The notes: generated by a model not told the origin, from the sequence alone. 64,000 nucleotides of DNA from an uncultured Lachnospiraceae bacterium (GCA_910585625.1 CAJUFQ010000001.1:172005-236004); one strand, 5' to 3'. Positions 52,675 through 61,984 are shown, counted from the stretch's first letter. Program-made: numbers and translations.

Positions 52675-53718
52675 ATGATTATGATGTTTCAGGTGTATGG
52701 GGATGGCGCAGGCTGGCAGCTGTTTGGGTGGCTGCTGGTATTTGTAAGTCTGATTTTGGCGAATGAGGTTGCGCGCCGTTCGAAAATCGGAGGTATTTTC
52801 TGTTTCCTGGCGCTGCCGGCGGCATTGACCGTGTACTTTATCGCCATCCAGATTGGGGCGGCAACGGGCGCGCAGTGGGCGTTGGAGAATGACACGTACT
52901 TACATATGAACAGCTGGTTCCACTATGCGAAGCTATATGCGGCAACGGCCGGATGTATCGGCTTCATGATGCTCAAATATAAATGGGGCATCGGCAAGAC
53001 CCATTGGTTTAAAGTATTCCCGTTCGCAATCGTGGCAATCAATATCCTGATTGCGGTAGGCAGCGATTTTGAGTCTGGGATCCGTGGCTTTATGGCCCTG
53101 GCAGAGCAGGGAGACCGCTGGTGGCTGTCTTCGGAGAACGTATGGCTGTATGGCGGCTGGTGGAACTGGGTGAACGGAATTGCAGGAATTATCAATATTT
53201 TCTGCATGACGGGCTGGTGGGGCATTTACGCTTCTAAGGATAAGAAGGATATGCTTTGGCCAGATATGACATGGTGCTATATCATTGCCTATGATATCTG
53301 GAACTTTGCCTATACCTACAATAATCTGCCGACGCATACCTGGTACTGCGGCATGGCGTTGCTTCTGGCCCCCACCTTTGCGGCAATGCTGTGGAACAAA
53401 GGCGGCTGGATTCAGAACCGTGCCAATACGCTGGCTTTGTGGTGCATGTTCGCACAGGTATTCCCGCTGTTCCAGGATGAAGGAAAGTTTGCAGTGCTTC
53501 CGTCGCTGTATAAGGACGGCGTCATGGACGCTGCTGTGCGGCCTGTGGCGGCAGACCCGACGATGCAGGGTGTGATTTCAGCGCTGGCATTGATTGCCAA
53601 TGTAGTCTGCATGGCGGCAATCATCAAACGTGCCAGAGAGCAGAAGAAAAACCCTTATACCAATGAAATCTTTACCGACCAGAAAGATTTTAAGGATGCG
53701 ATGGCAAGGGCAGAATAG
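52675..53718 (+). CDS. Polytopic membrane protein of unknown function (DUF5692-like)
   Basis: The 347-residue protein has about nine hydrophobic segments (near 10-30, 37-58, 84-102, 115-135, 165-187, 195-214, 220-240, 250-268 and 300-322). It is unusually rich in Trp, with aromatic clusters (DRWWLSSENVWLYGGWWNWVNG, split here as WWLSSENVWLYGGWWNWV). I recall a DUF5692 label for such proteins but cannot verify it. In-frame ATGs lie at 52675, 52681 and 52684; GGAAAGAGGG precedes them. Its place between hypB and a FeS/flavin oxidoreductase suggests a membrane partner in electron or ion transfer; this is inference. Confidence 0.7.
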   Translation: MIMMFQVYGDGAGWQLFGWLLVFVSLILANEVARRSKIGGIFCFLALPAALTVYFIAIQIGAATGAQWALENDTYLHMNSWFHYAKLYAATAGCIGFMMLKYKWGIGKTHWFKVFPFAIVAINILIAVGSDFESGIRGFMALAEQGDRWWLSSENVWLYGGWWNWVNGIAGIINIFCMTGWWGIYASKDKKDMLWPDMTWCYIIAYDIWNFAYTYNNLPTHTWYCGMALLLAPTFAAMLWNKGGWIQNRANTLALWCMFAQVFPLFQDEGKFAVLPSLYKDGVMDAAVRPVAADPTMQGVISALALIANVVCMAAIIKRAREQKKNPYTNEIFTDQKDFKDAMARAE

Positions 53719-53734
53719 GAGAGGAGGATGAGAC

Positions 53735-56509
53735 ATGACAGACCCATTATTTCCCAACCCCCGCCCTGAGGAACCGTTTCGGGAGCCGGTTGCGAAGCTG
53801 GCAAAGATGATTACAGACAGGGTTCCCATTGTACTGGGACTGGAGAAGATAACTAAAGACTCCCCGGAATACATCGGGTTAAGCGCTATCTGTACCGATG
53901 AGATGGCTGAGATAGCCATGAAGATGGGCAAACGTAAACCCCGCACAATGGAGGACATGATACGGCTCACGGGCCGCGACAAAGAGTATCTGGACGATAT
54001 TCTGCAGAAGATGTCCGTCAATGGTCTGATTGAATATAACTGGGAAAACCCGCAGCATGAAAAACAGTATGTATTGCCGATGTTTGTTCCTGGGAGCGCA
54101 GAATTTGCGAATATGAACGCAGACCTTTTGGAAGAGCATTCGGAGATGGGGCGTTTCTTTGAACGCATGAGCCGCCTGCCTCTGGAAAAGGTGACGCCGA
54201 TGGTTCCGCCGGGAGGCGCAGGAATCGGAATGCATGTCATCCCGGTAGAGAAAGCGATTGAGATGGAGAACCATTCCGTTTCGGTAGAGCATATTTCGCA
54301 CTGGCTGGACAAATATGATGGCAAATATGCGGCAAGCCCCTGTTCCTGCCGCCGCTCCCGGAAGACGTTTGAAGAGGGCTGCGCCGATGACCCGGAGGGC
54401 TGGTGCATTGCTGTGGGCGACATGGCGGATTATGTGGTGGAGACCAACAAGGGCGGACGTTACATCACCAGGGAGGAAGCCTTGGATATCATGAAGGTTG
54501 CAGAGGAGAATGGCTTTGTCCATCAGATTACCAATATTGACGGAGAAGATAAGATTTTTGCCATATGCAACTGTAATGTGAACGTCTGCTATGCGCTGCG
54601 GACGTCCCAGCTGTTCAACACCCCGAATATGTCGCGGTCAGCTTATGTGGCGCGCGTGAAAACAGAAAACTGCGTGGCTTGCGGCCGCTGCGTGGAATAC
54701 TGCCCGGCGGGCGCGGTAAAGCTGGGGCAGAAATTGTGCAGGAAAGATGGCAGCGAGGTCGCTTATCCCAAGCAGCCGCTCCCGTCTCAGGTAAAATGGG
54801 GTCCCCATATGTGGACAGAAGATTACCGTGATAAGAACAGGATTAATTGCTATGATAGCGGCACCGCTCCCTGCAAGACCGCCTGCCCGGCGCACATTGC
54901 CGTGCAGGGATACCTGAAAATGGCGGCGCAGGGCAGATACCGGGACGCACTTGCCCTGATTAAGAAGGAGAATCCGTTCCCGGCAGTCTGCGGCCATGTC
55001 TGCAACCGCAGATGCGAGGATGCCTGCACCAGGGGTACAATCGACGAAGCGGTTGCCATCGATGAGGTGAAGCGTTTTATCGCGGAGCAGGATCTGAAGG
55101 CTGAGACCAGGTATGTGCCGAAGAAGGTAGTTCCCTCCCTGAAAGGGGAATTTACAGAGAAAGTTGCCATCATCGGCGCAGGCCCGGCAGGGCTTTCCTG
55201 TGCGTTTTATCTGGCAGAGAAGGGATACCGTCCAACGGTGTTTGAGAAGAACCAGAGGGCAGGAGGCATGCTGGTATATGGCATTCCTTCTTATAAACTG
55301 GAGAAAGACGTCGTGCAGGCGGAGATTGACGTCATCAAAGAGATGGGTGTAGAAATCAAAACCGGTGTTGAGGTAGGCAAAGACGTCACGCTAGACGAAC
55401 TGCGTGCGCAAGGCTATCAGGCATTTTATATCGCCATTGGCTGCCAAGGCGGAAGGAACGCGGGCATTCCCGGAGAGGAAGCAGCGGGCGTCACGACTGC
55501 CGTTGATTTCCTGCGCACGGTTGGTGAGGACGAAGCTTACCGGGTGGATGGCAGGACAGTCGTGATTGGCGGAGGAAACGTGGCAATCGATGTGGCGCGC
55601 ACCAGCGGGCGGTGCGGTTCCGGCGACGTTTCTATGTATTGCCTTGAGGGCAGGGACGCCATGCCGGCTTCCCGGGAAGAGATTGCCGAGGCAGAGGCAG
55701 AAGGCGTAAAGATCTGCTGTGGCTGGGGCCCAAAAGAAATCCTCACGGAAAATGGCAGGGCGAAAGGCGTGGTCTTTCAGAAATGCATATCTGTCACGGA
55801 TGCGGATGGCAGATTCAGTCCCCTATATGATGAAAATGACACGATTACCGTGGAATGTGAAAACGTGTTCCTAAGCATCGGACAGAGCATTGTCTGGAAG
55901 GAACTGCTGAAAGGATCTAGGGTAGAACTTGGCAGAGGGCAGGCCGCGGTGGCGGATTCCCTGACTTATCAGACGGCGGAGCCGGATATCTTTGTGGGCG
56001 GTGATGTCTATACGGGGCCCAAATTTGCCATTGACGCTATTGCAGCAGGCAAGGAAGGCGCAGTTTCCATCCATCGTTTCGTGCAGCCGCACAGCAGCAT
56101 GACGATTGGGCGCAACCGCCGTCAGTTTGCGGAACTTGATAAGAATGACATCAAGGTCGGGGAATATGACAATTCCAGCCGGCAGATTCCTGGCTGGGAG
56201 GACGGCATTGACCGTAAGAAATCTTTCCGCGATGCTTCTAGGGCTTTCACGGAAGAACAGGTGAAAAAGGAGACGGCAAGGTGCTTAAGCTGCGGGGCGT
56301 CGGTTGTGGATGAGAACCGCTGCATTGGCTGCGGCGTATGCACGACAAAATGTGAATTCGATGCCATTCACCTATACCGGGAGAACCCGGAATGCAGCAC
56401 GATGAGAAAGTGCGAAGACAAGCTTAAGTATATCCTGCCCTATGGGGCAAAACAGGCGATCAGGATTAAGTTTTCCGGCCGTTCCAAAGACCATGGGGAG
56501 AAACGTTGA
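53735..56509 (+). CDS. Large FeS/flavin pyridine-nucleotide oxidoreductase (GltD-like core)
   Basis: A 924-residue multidomain protein. Residues 1-300 hold a winged-helix-like segment and a Cys-rich region (PCSCRRSRK, CNCNVNVC). A 4Fe-4S motif follows near 308 (CVACGRCVEYCPAGAV). Residues about 375-480 match the GltD FeS domain (CKTACPAHIAVQGYL ... CGHVCNRRCEDAC), then two Rossmann folds for FAD (VAIIGAGPAGLSCA near 474) and NAD(P)H (VVIGGGNVAIDVAR near 610). The C-terminus has a second FeS motif (CIGCGVCTTKCEFDAI). It starts 17 bases after the membrane protein and is followed by hypA. Likely a cytosolic electron-transfer flavoprotein; acceptor unknown. Confidence 0.85.
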   Translation: MTDPLFPNPRPEEPFREPVAKLAKMITDRVPIVLGLEKITKDSPEYIGLSAICTDEMAEIAMKMGKRKPRTMEDMIRLTGRDKEYLDDILQKMSVNGLIEYNWENPQHEKQYVLPMFVPGSAEFANMNADLLEEHSEMGRFFERMSRLPLEKVTPMVPPGGAGIGMHVIPVEKAIEMENHSVSVEHISHWLDKYDGKYAASPCSCRRSRKTFEEGCADDPEGWCIAVGDMADYVVETNKGGRYITREEALDIMKVAEENGFVHQITNIDGEDKIFAICNCNVNVCYALRTSQLFNTPNMSRSAYVARVKTENCVACGRCVEYCPAGAVKLGQKLCRKDGSEVAYPKQPLPSQVKWGPHMWTEDYRDKNRINCYDSGTAPCKTACPAHIAVQGYLKMAAQGRYRDALALIKKENPFPAVCGHVCNRRCEDACTRGTIDEAVAIDEVKRFIAEQDLKAETRYVPKKVVPSLKGEFTEKVAIIGAGPAGLSCAFYLAEKGYRPTVFEKNQRAGGMLVYGIPSYKLEKDVVQAEIDVIKEMGVEIKTGVEVGKDVTLDELRAQGYQAFYIAIGCQGGRNAGIPGEEAAGVTTAVDFLRTVGEDEAYRVDGRTVVIGGGNVAIDVARTSGRCGSGDVSMYCLEGRDAMPASREEIAEAEAEGVKICCGWGPKEILTENGRAKGVVFQKCISVTDADGRFSPLYDENDTITVECENVFLSIGQSIVWKELLKGSRVELGRGQAAVADSLTYQTAEPDIFVGGDVYTGPKFAIDAIAAGKEGAVSIHRFVQPHSSMTIGRNRRQFAELDKNDIKVGEYDNSSRQIPGWEDGIDRKKSFRDASRAFTEEQVKKETARCLSCGASVVDENRCIGCGVCTTKCEFDAIHLYRENPECSTMRKCEDKLKYILPYGAKQAIRIKFSGRSKDHGEKR

Positions 56510-56541
56510 ATCCATCTGCACCTGTGAAGTGAGAATTTGTG

Positions 56542-56583
56542 TACGGCATCATTCACATTTTACGGAAAATGAGTGATGCCGTA
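56542..56583 (+). other. Strong stem-loop before hypA
   Basis: TACGGCATCA (56542-56551) pairs with TGATGCCGTA (56574-56583) and the pairing continues inward with wobbles toward ATTTT/AAAAT. There is no T-run after it, so it may protect or separate the upstream message from hypA rather than end it. Confidence 0.55.
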
Positions 56584-56609
56584 TATTGGGCGGAAGGTGG
56601 TCGGTAATC

Positions 56610-56957
56610 ATGCACGAGCTTGGAGTCGTGTTCCATGTCATCAAAATTGTAGAGGAAGTTGCCAGGGAAAACCAGCTGGCAGAAGTGGAGTCCGTGACAT
56701 TAGAGATTGGAGAGGTTTCGGGCGTCATTGAGTCCTATCTGCAGAGCTGCTGGAAATGGGCGGTGCAGAAACAGAGCGCGGCCCTAAAAGGAGCGGAGCT
56801 TAAAGTTGAGGTGATTCCTGCTGTTACTTATTGCGAGGGCTGCAGGAAGGTTTATCAGACAACCGAGCATGGAAAAATATGTCCCTACTGTGGGAGCGGG
56901 CATACGTATCTGCAGCAGGGGAATGAATTTCAGGTTAAGGAAATCAGCGCATGCTGA
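56610..56957 (+). CDS. hypA: Nickel metallochaperone HypA
   Basis: Nickel-binding partner of HypB. The 115-residue protein begins MHELG, where His2 and Glu3 form the nickel site, and has the zinc domain CEGC...CPYC near 74-95. Start ATG 56610 is fixed by this N-terminus; the open frame from 56586 would bury the nickel site and cannot be right. It lies 100 bases after the oxidoreductase behind a stem-loop. HypC, HypD, HypE and HypF are not in the window. Confidence 0.92.
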   Translation: MHELGVVFHVIKIVEEVARENQLAEVESVTLEIGEVSGVIESYLQSCWKWAVQKQSAALKGAELKVEVIPAVTYCEGCRKVYQTTEHGKICPYCGSGHTYLQQGNEFQVKEISAC

Positions 56958-57044
56958 CTCTTGCAGCTCTTATCATTGTAAGTTTTTCCGAAATTGTCTA
57001 TGAGTTCTGCCAATATAAGGCATCATATTTTGGGCGGAGAGGTA

Positions 57045-57073
57045 GTGACAATTCCATTGGTGTATTGTATAAT
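57045..57073 (+). promoter_or_regulatory. Promoter for second acidic lipoprotein
   Basis: GTGACA (57045-57050), 17-base spacer, TATAAT (57068-57073), 34 bases before the start. Confidence 0.7.
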
Positions 57074-57106
57074 GATGCCATCATACACAAAGGAGAAGAT
57101 TAGGTT

Positions 57107-57832
57107 ATGAAAAAGAAAAGTCTTGTTTTGGCCGGATTGATTGTGTGCCTGGCGTTTTCCGCCTGCAGTTCCGGCAAGTCAGAGGGAACAAAGGGCGACG
57201 ACAAAGCTGCGGAAGATACGCAGCAGACGGAAGCGGACGCAGGTAGCGAAGAAGAAGGCCAGGAAGAAGCGGACGCAGCAAACGGGGAGGAAAGCGAAGC
57301 GGCAGAAGACACGCAGGATGAATCTGACAAAAAGGATGAGGCCGGAGATGGTGAGGAAGCTGACGGCGGCGAGGAAGCCGATAACGAAGAAGAGGAGCAG
57401 AAGGAAGAAACGGTTTATAACATTGGAGAGACTGCAGCTCTGAAAGATTGGGAGATAACAGTGACGGATATGAAGATTGCCGAATCCATAGCAGCAGATT
57501 ATGGCTCTTTCTCACCAAATGACGAGGGTAATAAATATGTCCAGGTATTCGTGACTGCTACAAATAACGGCAAGCAGGCGGAGGATTTCCTGCCGATTGT
57601 TGGTATGGGGGATGACGTTAACGCAAAGGTTGTCTTTGGGGACGGCTATGAATTTGTATCGACAAACTTGCTGGGGTACGGCAACGACATGCATGGTTCC
57701 AAGGTCAATCCCTTATCCTCTCAATCAGGGGAAATCGCGTTTGAAGTTCCGGAAGCGGTTCATGCATCCGAAGATGAGCTGCAAATACATTTTCTTGCAG
57801 GAAATGATGTCATAAAATTTAAGATTCGCTAA
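57107..57832 (+). CDS. Lipoprotein with acidic linker and DUF4352-like domain
   Basis: Surface lipoprotein of 241 residues with lipobox AFSAC (Cys at 20). Residues about 25-104 are a Glu/Asp-rich linker without secondary structure. The C-terminal domain (about 105-241: ALKDWEITVTDMKIAES; GNKYVQVFVTATNNGKQAEDF) has the DUF4352 pattern, proteins often linked to cell-envelope or immunoprotection roles but mostly uncharacterised. It shares layout with the lipoprotein at 12562, though the C-terminal domains have diverged. A strong terminator follows. Confidence 0.82.
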   Translation: MKKKSLVLAGLIVCLAFSACSSGKSEGTKGDDKAAEDTQQTEADAGSEEEGQEEADAANGEESEAAEDTQDESDKKDEAGDGEEADGGEEADNEEEEQKEETVYNIGETAALKDWEITVTDMKIAESIAADYGSFSPNDEGNKYVQVFVTATNNGKQAEDFLPIVGMGDDVNAKVVFGDGYEFVSTNLLGYGNDMHGSKVNPLSSQSGEIAFEVPEAVHASEDELQIHFLAGNDVIKFKIR

Positions 57833-57836
57833 AGCG

Positions 57837-57869
57837 CTGCCCATCTGCTTTCACAGATGGGCAGTTTTT
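57837..57869 (+). terminator. Terminator after lipoprotein
   Basis: CTGCCCATCTG (57837-57847) pairs with CAGATGGGCAG (57854-57864), followed by five T. Confidence 0.9.
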
Positions 57870-57893
57870 ATCTGTGGAGGAAGCCGAAACGGA

Positions 57894-57922
57894 TTGCAAG
57901 AAATCAAGCTGGATGGTATAAT
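57894..57922 (+). promoter_or_regulatory. Promoter of diguanylate cyclase gene
   Basis: TTGCAA (57894-57899), 17-base spacer, TATAAT (57917-57922). It lies inside the longest open frame of the cyclase, which shows that the true start is downstream. Confidence 0.72.
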
Positions 57923-57955
57923 GGGAACAAATATGACTTCATAGATGGAAAGAAA

Positions 57956-59599
57956 GTGATACTTTTGGATAAGCGTGTGACAAGAATTTATTTTACAGTT
58001 CTGTTAATCGGGATTGTTTACTCAATATTTGTTTCTGTTTCCTATCAAAGTAACATCTATACCCGGCTGGGAGACAGCAAGGTCATCACATGGAAAGATG
58101 AGATGGAGATGACAAGGGAAGGGGACGTATATTGTTATAAGATGACGTTGCCTGAGAATGATACAGAAGATAAAGTCATTGTCTACAATACCGTACATAT
58201 GTACCTGGAGGTGCAGATTGAGGATAGGACAGTCTATGAATTAAAGCCCTGTGAGGACAGTCTGATTAAAACGACCGGCTTTTGCTGGAACGTAATTTCA
58301 CTCACCGGGGGAGACTCGGGTAAGGAGATTTCATTCCGTGTGACTCCGGCTTACAATGACAGCAGGCCCAGGGGGAATTTCCTTTATGGCACTTATCAGG
58401 AAGTGGAGCATAAAATCCTCAAGGACAGGCTTTTCCGGCTCATCCTGGCAGGAATGATTGCCATAGCGGGCATCGTCCTGTTGTTTTACGGTTCGTTTGT
58501 GGTAAGGGAGGGGCAAGTTGCCGAGACAATCATGCAGTTTGCCATATTTGCCACGATGCTTGGGGTTTGGTCTGTCTGTGAGACGCAGATACTGGATTTG
58601 TTTTTCCCATGCAGCATGGTGATTGTGTTCGTGTCCCACCTGATGCTGATGATTATGCCGATTCCATTTGTGATGTTCCTGAGCCAGATGTACCGTAATG
58701 GGAAGACGAAACTGCTTGACATCTGCTGCGGTTTCAACTGTGCGGTAATCATCGCGCGGATTTTCCTGCAGATAACGGGGCTGTTTGATTTAAAGGAGAC
58801 ATTGTTCCTGACGCATATCTGCCTCCTGCTGTTCGTGATAAGCGTTGTCATGATGAGCGTTCATGAGATTAAGGTGAATGGGCTTACCAGACAGATTAAG
58901 GTTAACAGTATCTGCGTGCTGCTAATCCTCGTAAGCACGGTACTGGAGCTGGGGATTTTCCGTTTCAGCAATATGAGTACGCCGTTGGGAAGCATTGGCT
59001 TTTTGGTATATATCGTAGTCATGGGCATTGAAAATGTCAGCAAATCTAGAAAGCTGATGGAACAGGCAAGGGAGAGCGAGATTTACCGTAAGCTAGCCTT
59101 TACGGATGAACTGACCGGGCTGTATAACCGCACGGCGTTTAAGGAAGATTTGGAGAAACGTGTCATCACGGACGAGGTGACTAAGAATGAGATTATACTG
59201 CCGACAGTTATTTTCATGTTTGACCTCAATGATTTAAAGAAATGCAATGACACTTATGGGCATGATTTTGGGGATCAGTATATTAAGATGGCTGCGGATG
59301 TCCTGAAAAAGGCGTTTGCGGAGGATGAGAGGTGTTACCGCCTTGGCGGGGATGAATTCTGTGCATGGTCGCCCAATGTCTCTTTGGACAAAATAAATAA
59401 AAAGCTGCGTCTGATTGAGCAGCAAGTCAAAGAGCAGAGCCGCAAGGATTTTGTCGTGACGTTCAGCATGGCGGTAGGATATGCGGTCTATAAGGAGACA
59501 GAGGATTCGAACCTCTATAGCACGCTGAAAAGAGCGGACGCGATGATGTATGAGAAGAAGCAGGAATATAAAAGACGCCGTTCGGAAGGCCTTGCGTGA
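57956..59599 (+). CDS. Membrane-bound diguanylate cyclase (7TM + GGDEF)
   Basis: Predicted enzyme making cyclic di-GMP, about 547 residues. A helix near 9-29, an outer domain to about 175 and seven hydrophobic segments (about 185-390) resemble the 7TMR-DISM sensor layout. The GGDEF domain starts near 405 (LAFTDELTGLYNRTAFKEDL), with the active-site RLGGDEF near 462. An RxxD inhibitory site was not confirmed. GTG 57956 with GGAAAG is my preferred start; TTG 57965 is an alternative. The frame reaching 57857 overlaps terminator and promoter. Confidence 0.85.
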   Translation: MILLDKRVTRIYFTVLLIGIVYSIFVSVSYQSNIYTRLGDSKVITWKDEMEMTREGDVYCYKMTLPENDTEDKVIVYNTVHMYLEVQIEDRTVYELKPCEDSLIKTTGFCWNVISLTGGDSGKEISFRVTPAYNDSRPRGNFLYGTYQEVEHKILKDRLFRLILAGMIAIAGIVLLFYGSFVVREGQVAETIMQFAIFATMLGVWSVCETQILDLFFPCSMVIVFVSHLMLMIMPIPFVMFLSQMYRNGKTKLLDICCGFNCAVIIARIFLQITGLFDLKETLFLTHICLLLFVISVVMMSVHEIKVNGLTRQIKVNSICVLLILVSTVLELGIFRFSNMSTPLGSIGFLVYIVVMGIENVSKSRKLMEQARESEIYRKLAFTDELTGLYNRTAFKEDLEKRVITDEVTKNEIILPTVIFMFDLNDLKKCNDTYGHDFGDQYIKMAADVLKKAFAEDERCYRLGGDEFCAWSPNVSLDKINKKLRLIEQQVKEQSRKDFVVTFSMAVGYAVYKETEDSNLYSTLKRADAMMYEKKQEYKRRRSEGLA

Positions 59600-59651
59600 G
59601 AAAGTACCGGCGGGAGAGAAGTTAATATAGACGAACCGTCATTGACGGCAG

Positions 59652-59708
59652 ATGCCTTCTATGGTATATCGGATTGCTTGCGCCAAAGCAATATACCATG
59701 GGAGGCAT
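59652..59708. terminator. Long stem-loop between convergent cyclase and GntR genes
   Basis: ATGCCT...ATGGTATAT (59652-59669) pairs through G-T wobbles with ATATACCAT...AGGCAT (59691-59708); an inner TTGCTT/AAGCA hairpin caps it. It ends next to the GntR stop codon. T-runs are weak, so terminator function is likely but not proven. Confidence 0.5.
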
Positions 59709-60416
59709 TTAATCATAATAAATTTTCCGATTCCCATCGATGCTTTCCCGCACGGATTCCTGAATCCAGGATGCTGCTCCCTGGGGGTCGCGGTTTCTGA
59801 TATAAGTCAGAAGCTTGTAATTATTCTCATATAATGCTTCAATCCCATACAAGAGACAGAAACGTTCCCACAGGGAGGTGATCGCCACTTTGAATGAACA
59901 GAAGATAAGTGGGATTAAAGTGTTTCCGGAGAAGATGGCAAATTCATGCTGGAATTCATAAGCTGCCTCCACGGCTTCTTCGACAGAAGGGGCATTTTTA
60001 AGCCTTTCAATGATTTCTTCCAGGACTCCGATCTCTTCGTCCGTGATATGGGTTTTACAAAGTTCCGCTGCCAGTGTGTCCAGGGCAATCCGTACTTCCA
60101 GGATGGAGCGGATTTCCTCTGCCCGGAGCCTTCCGCCATTGTAGTTCATGATAGCGAGGAGGGTGTCGGCGGTGCCGTTCCTGCGGTAATCCGCCACATA
60201 TGTACCGCTCCGAGGTTTTACTACCAGAAAGCCTTTCTTTTCCAAATCAGAAATGCCGCCGTTTACGACGGAACGGCTGACTTGCATGGATTCGGCAAGC
60301 TGGCGTTCCGGCGGAAGCTTTTCGCCAACGGCAAGCCTCCCGGATAAAATCATGTGTTCCAGTTGTTTTACGAATAGTTCCCGAAGGGAAGGGGAGCTGA
60401 TTTTCTGAAATTCCAT
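59709..60416 (-). CDS. GntR/FadR-family transcriptional regulator
   Basis: DNA-binding regulator of 235 residues. The N-terminal winged helix (LSGRLAVGEKLPPERQLAESMQVSRSVVNGGISDLEKKG, in overlapping parts) is followed by an all-helical FCD ligand domain (about 95-225: EVRIALDTLAAELC; FQHEFAIFSGN). FCD regulators usually sense small organic acids. No enzyme gene adjoins it in a divergent unit; rarA copy 2 is divergent but has a separate function. AGGAG lies 6 bases before the ATG. Confidence 0.88.
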   Translation of the reverse strand: MEFQKISSPSLRELFVKQLEHMILSGRLAVGEKLPPERQLAESMQVSRSVVNGGISDLEKKGFLVVKPRSGTYVADYRRNGTADTLLAIMNYNGGRLRAEEIRSILEVRIALDTLAAELCKTHITDEEIGVLEEIIERLKNAPSVEEAVEAAYEFQHEFAIFSGNTLIPLIFCSFKVAITSLWERFCLLYGIEALYENNYKLLTYIRNRDPQGAASWIQESVRESIDGNRKIYYD

Positions 60417-60615
60417 GTGCTGCTCCTTTTGTCTGCTTAAAAAAGTTGCGGTAAAAAGTCTGTATTATCGTTTTTCTATGATTCATTATATAGAGTGTGA
60501 CGCAATATTTCAAGCTGTCTTCTGGCAGAATCTTCGTGCGGTACCTTTCCCTTGCATTTTGCGCTGCCAGAGTCCATAATAGTATTAAAAATCTGAGATA
60601 GGAAGGAAAAAGGAC

Positions 60616-61932
60616 ATGGAACAGTTAAGCCTGTTTGACAACCGGGAAAGGACGGCTCCTCTGGCAAGTCGGCTGCGCCCGGATAACCTGGATGATTATG
60701 TAGGGCAGAAGCATCTGATTGGCGAGGGGAAGATTCTGCGTCGGCTGATAGAGGACGACCAGATTTCCTCCATGATATTCTGGGGGCCTCCGGGGGTGGG
60801 CAAGACCACATTGGCAAGGATTATTGCGGAAAAGACTAAGGCGGAATTTGTCGAGTACAGTGCGGTCAACAGCACAATCAGAGAGATTAAAGAAGTCATG
60901 GCAAGGGCCGAGGAAAACCGGAAGATGGGCATCCGAACCTTGCTGTTTGCCGACGAGATTCATCGGTTCAATAAAGCACAGCAGGACGCCTTTCTGCCGT
61001 TCGTGGAAAAGGGCAGCATTATCCTTGTGGGGGCTACCACGGAGAACCCTTCATTTGAGATTAATTCCGCGTTGCTGTCTCGCTGCAAAGTGTTTATCCT
61101 CAAGGCTTTGAGGGAAGAAGATTTAAGGGAGCTTTTGCGCCATGCATTGAAGAGCAAAAAGGGATTTGGAGACATGAAGGTATCGATAGAGGAAGCCCAT
61201 CTATCTGCTATAGCCCGTTTTGCCAATGGGGATGCAAGGACGGCGCTGAATACCTTGGAAATGGCGGTATTTAACGGCAGATTAGATGAGCAGGCTGTCC
61301 TGTGCGTGGATGAGGAAGTGCTGGCGCAGTGCATGAACAGGCGGTCACTGCTGTATGACAAGGACGGAGAGGAGCATTACAACCTGATTTCCGCGCTGCA
61401 CAAATCCATGCGCAACAGCGACCCTGATGCCGCCGTGTATTGGGTGTGCCGTATGCTGGACGGGGGTGAAGACCCACTCTATATCGCAAGGCGTCTGGTG
61501 CGTTTTGCCAGCGAGGACGTGGGGATGGCAGACCCGTCCGCACTGCAGATGGCAGTGGCGGCGTATCAGGCCTGTCATTTCCTGGGTATGCCCGAATGCG
61601 ATGTGCATCTTGGGCAGGCAGTCGTTTATTTGTCCATGGCCCCGAAGTCCAATGCGGTTTATATGGCGTGTGAGGCTTGCAAGAAGGACATCAGGGAATC
61701 CCCGGCGGAGCCTGTGCCTCTGCAGATCTGCAATGCCCCTACCAGCCTGATGAAAGAGCTGGATTATGGCAAGGGGTATATTTATGCCCATGACACAGAA
61801 GAAAAACTGTCTGATATGCAGTGCCTGCCGGATGCGCTGGCAGGCAGGCGGTATTACCAGCCTACGGAGCAGGGGGAGGAAAAGAAGGTCAGGCAGCGGC
61901 TGGAGCAGATCCTAGCGTGGAAACGGCGCTGA
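60616..61932 (+). CDS. rarA: RarA-family ATPase, copy 2
   Basis: AAA ATPase, 438 residues, of the RarA/MgsA family. Start PLASRLRPDNLDDYVGQKHL, Walker A GPPGVGKTT near 57, Walker B LFADEIHRFNKAQQD and the C-terminal block LMKELDYGKGYIYAHDTEEK. It differs from copy 1 (34868) in key segments: YSAVNSTIREIKEVMARAEE replaces the INATSAGKKDMEQ helix, and the Walker B Ile is Ala (FADEIHRF). This branch has the segment order common to bacterial MgsA, so which copy does the housekeeping job is uncertain. GGAAGGAAAAAGG precedes the ATG. Confidence 0.9.
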   Translation: MEQLSLFDNRERTAPLASRLRPDNLDDYVGQKHLIGEGKILRRLIEDDQISSMIFWGPPGVGKTTLARIIAEKTKAEFVEYSAVNSTIREIKEVMARAEENRKMGIRTLLFADEIHRFNKAQQDAFLPFVEKGSIILVGATTENPSFEINSALLSRCKVFILKALREEDLRELLRHALKSKKGFGDMKVSIEEAHLSAIARFANGDARTALNTLEMAVFNGRLDEQAVLCVDEEVLAQCMNRRSLLYDKDGEEHYNLISALHKSMRNSDPDAAVYWVCRMLDGGEDPLYIARRLVRFASEDVGMADPSALQMAVAAYQACHFLGMPECDVHLGQAVVYLSMAPKSNAVYMACEACKKDIRESPAEPVPLQICNAPTSLMKELDYGKGYIYAHDTEEKLSDMQCLPDALAGRRYYQPTEQGEEKKVRQRLEQILAWKRR

Positions 61933-61984
61933 TGGAAAGCTATCTGTCCATGCGGTTAAACCATATTTGCGGCTAAACCATATT

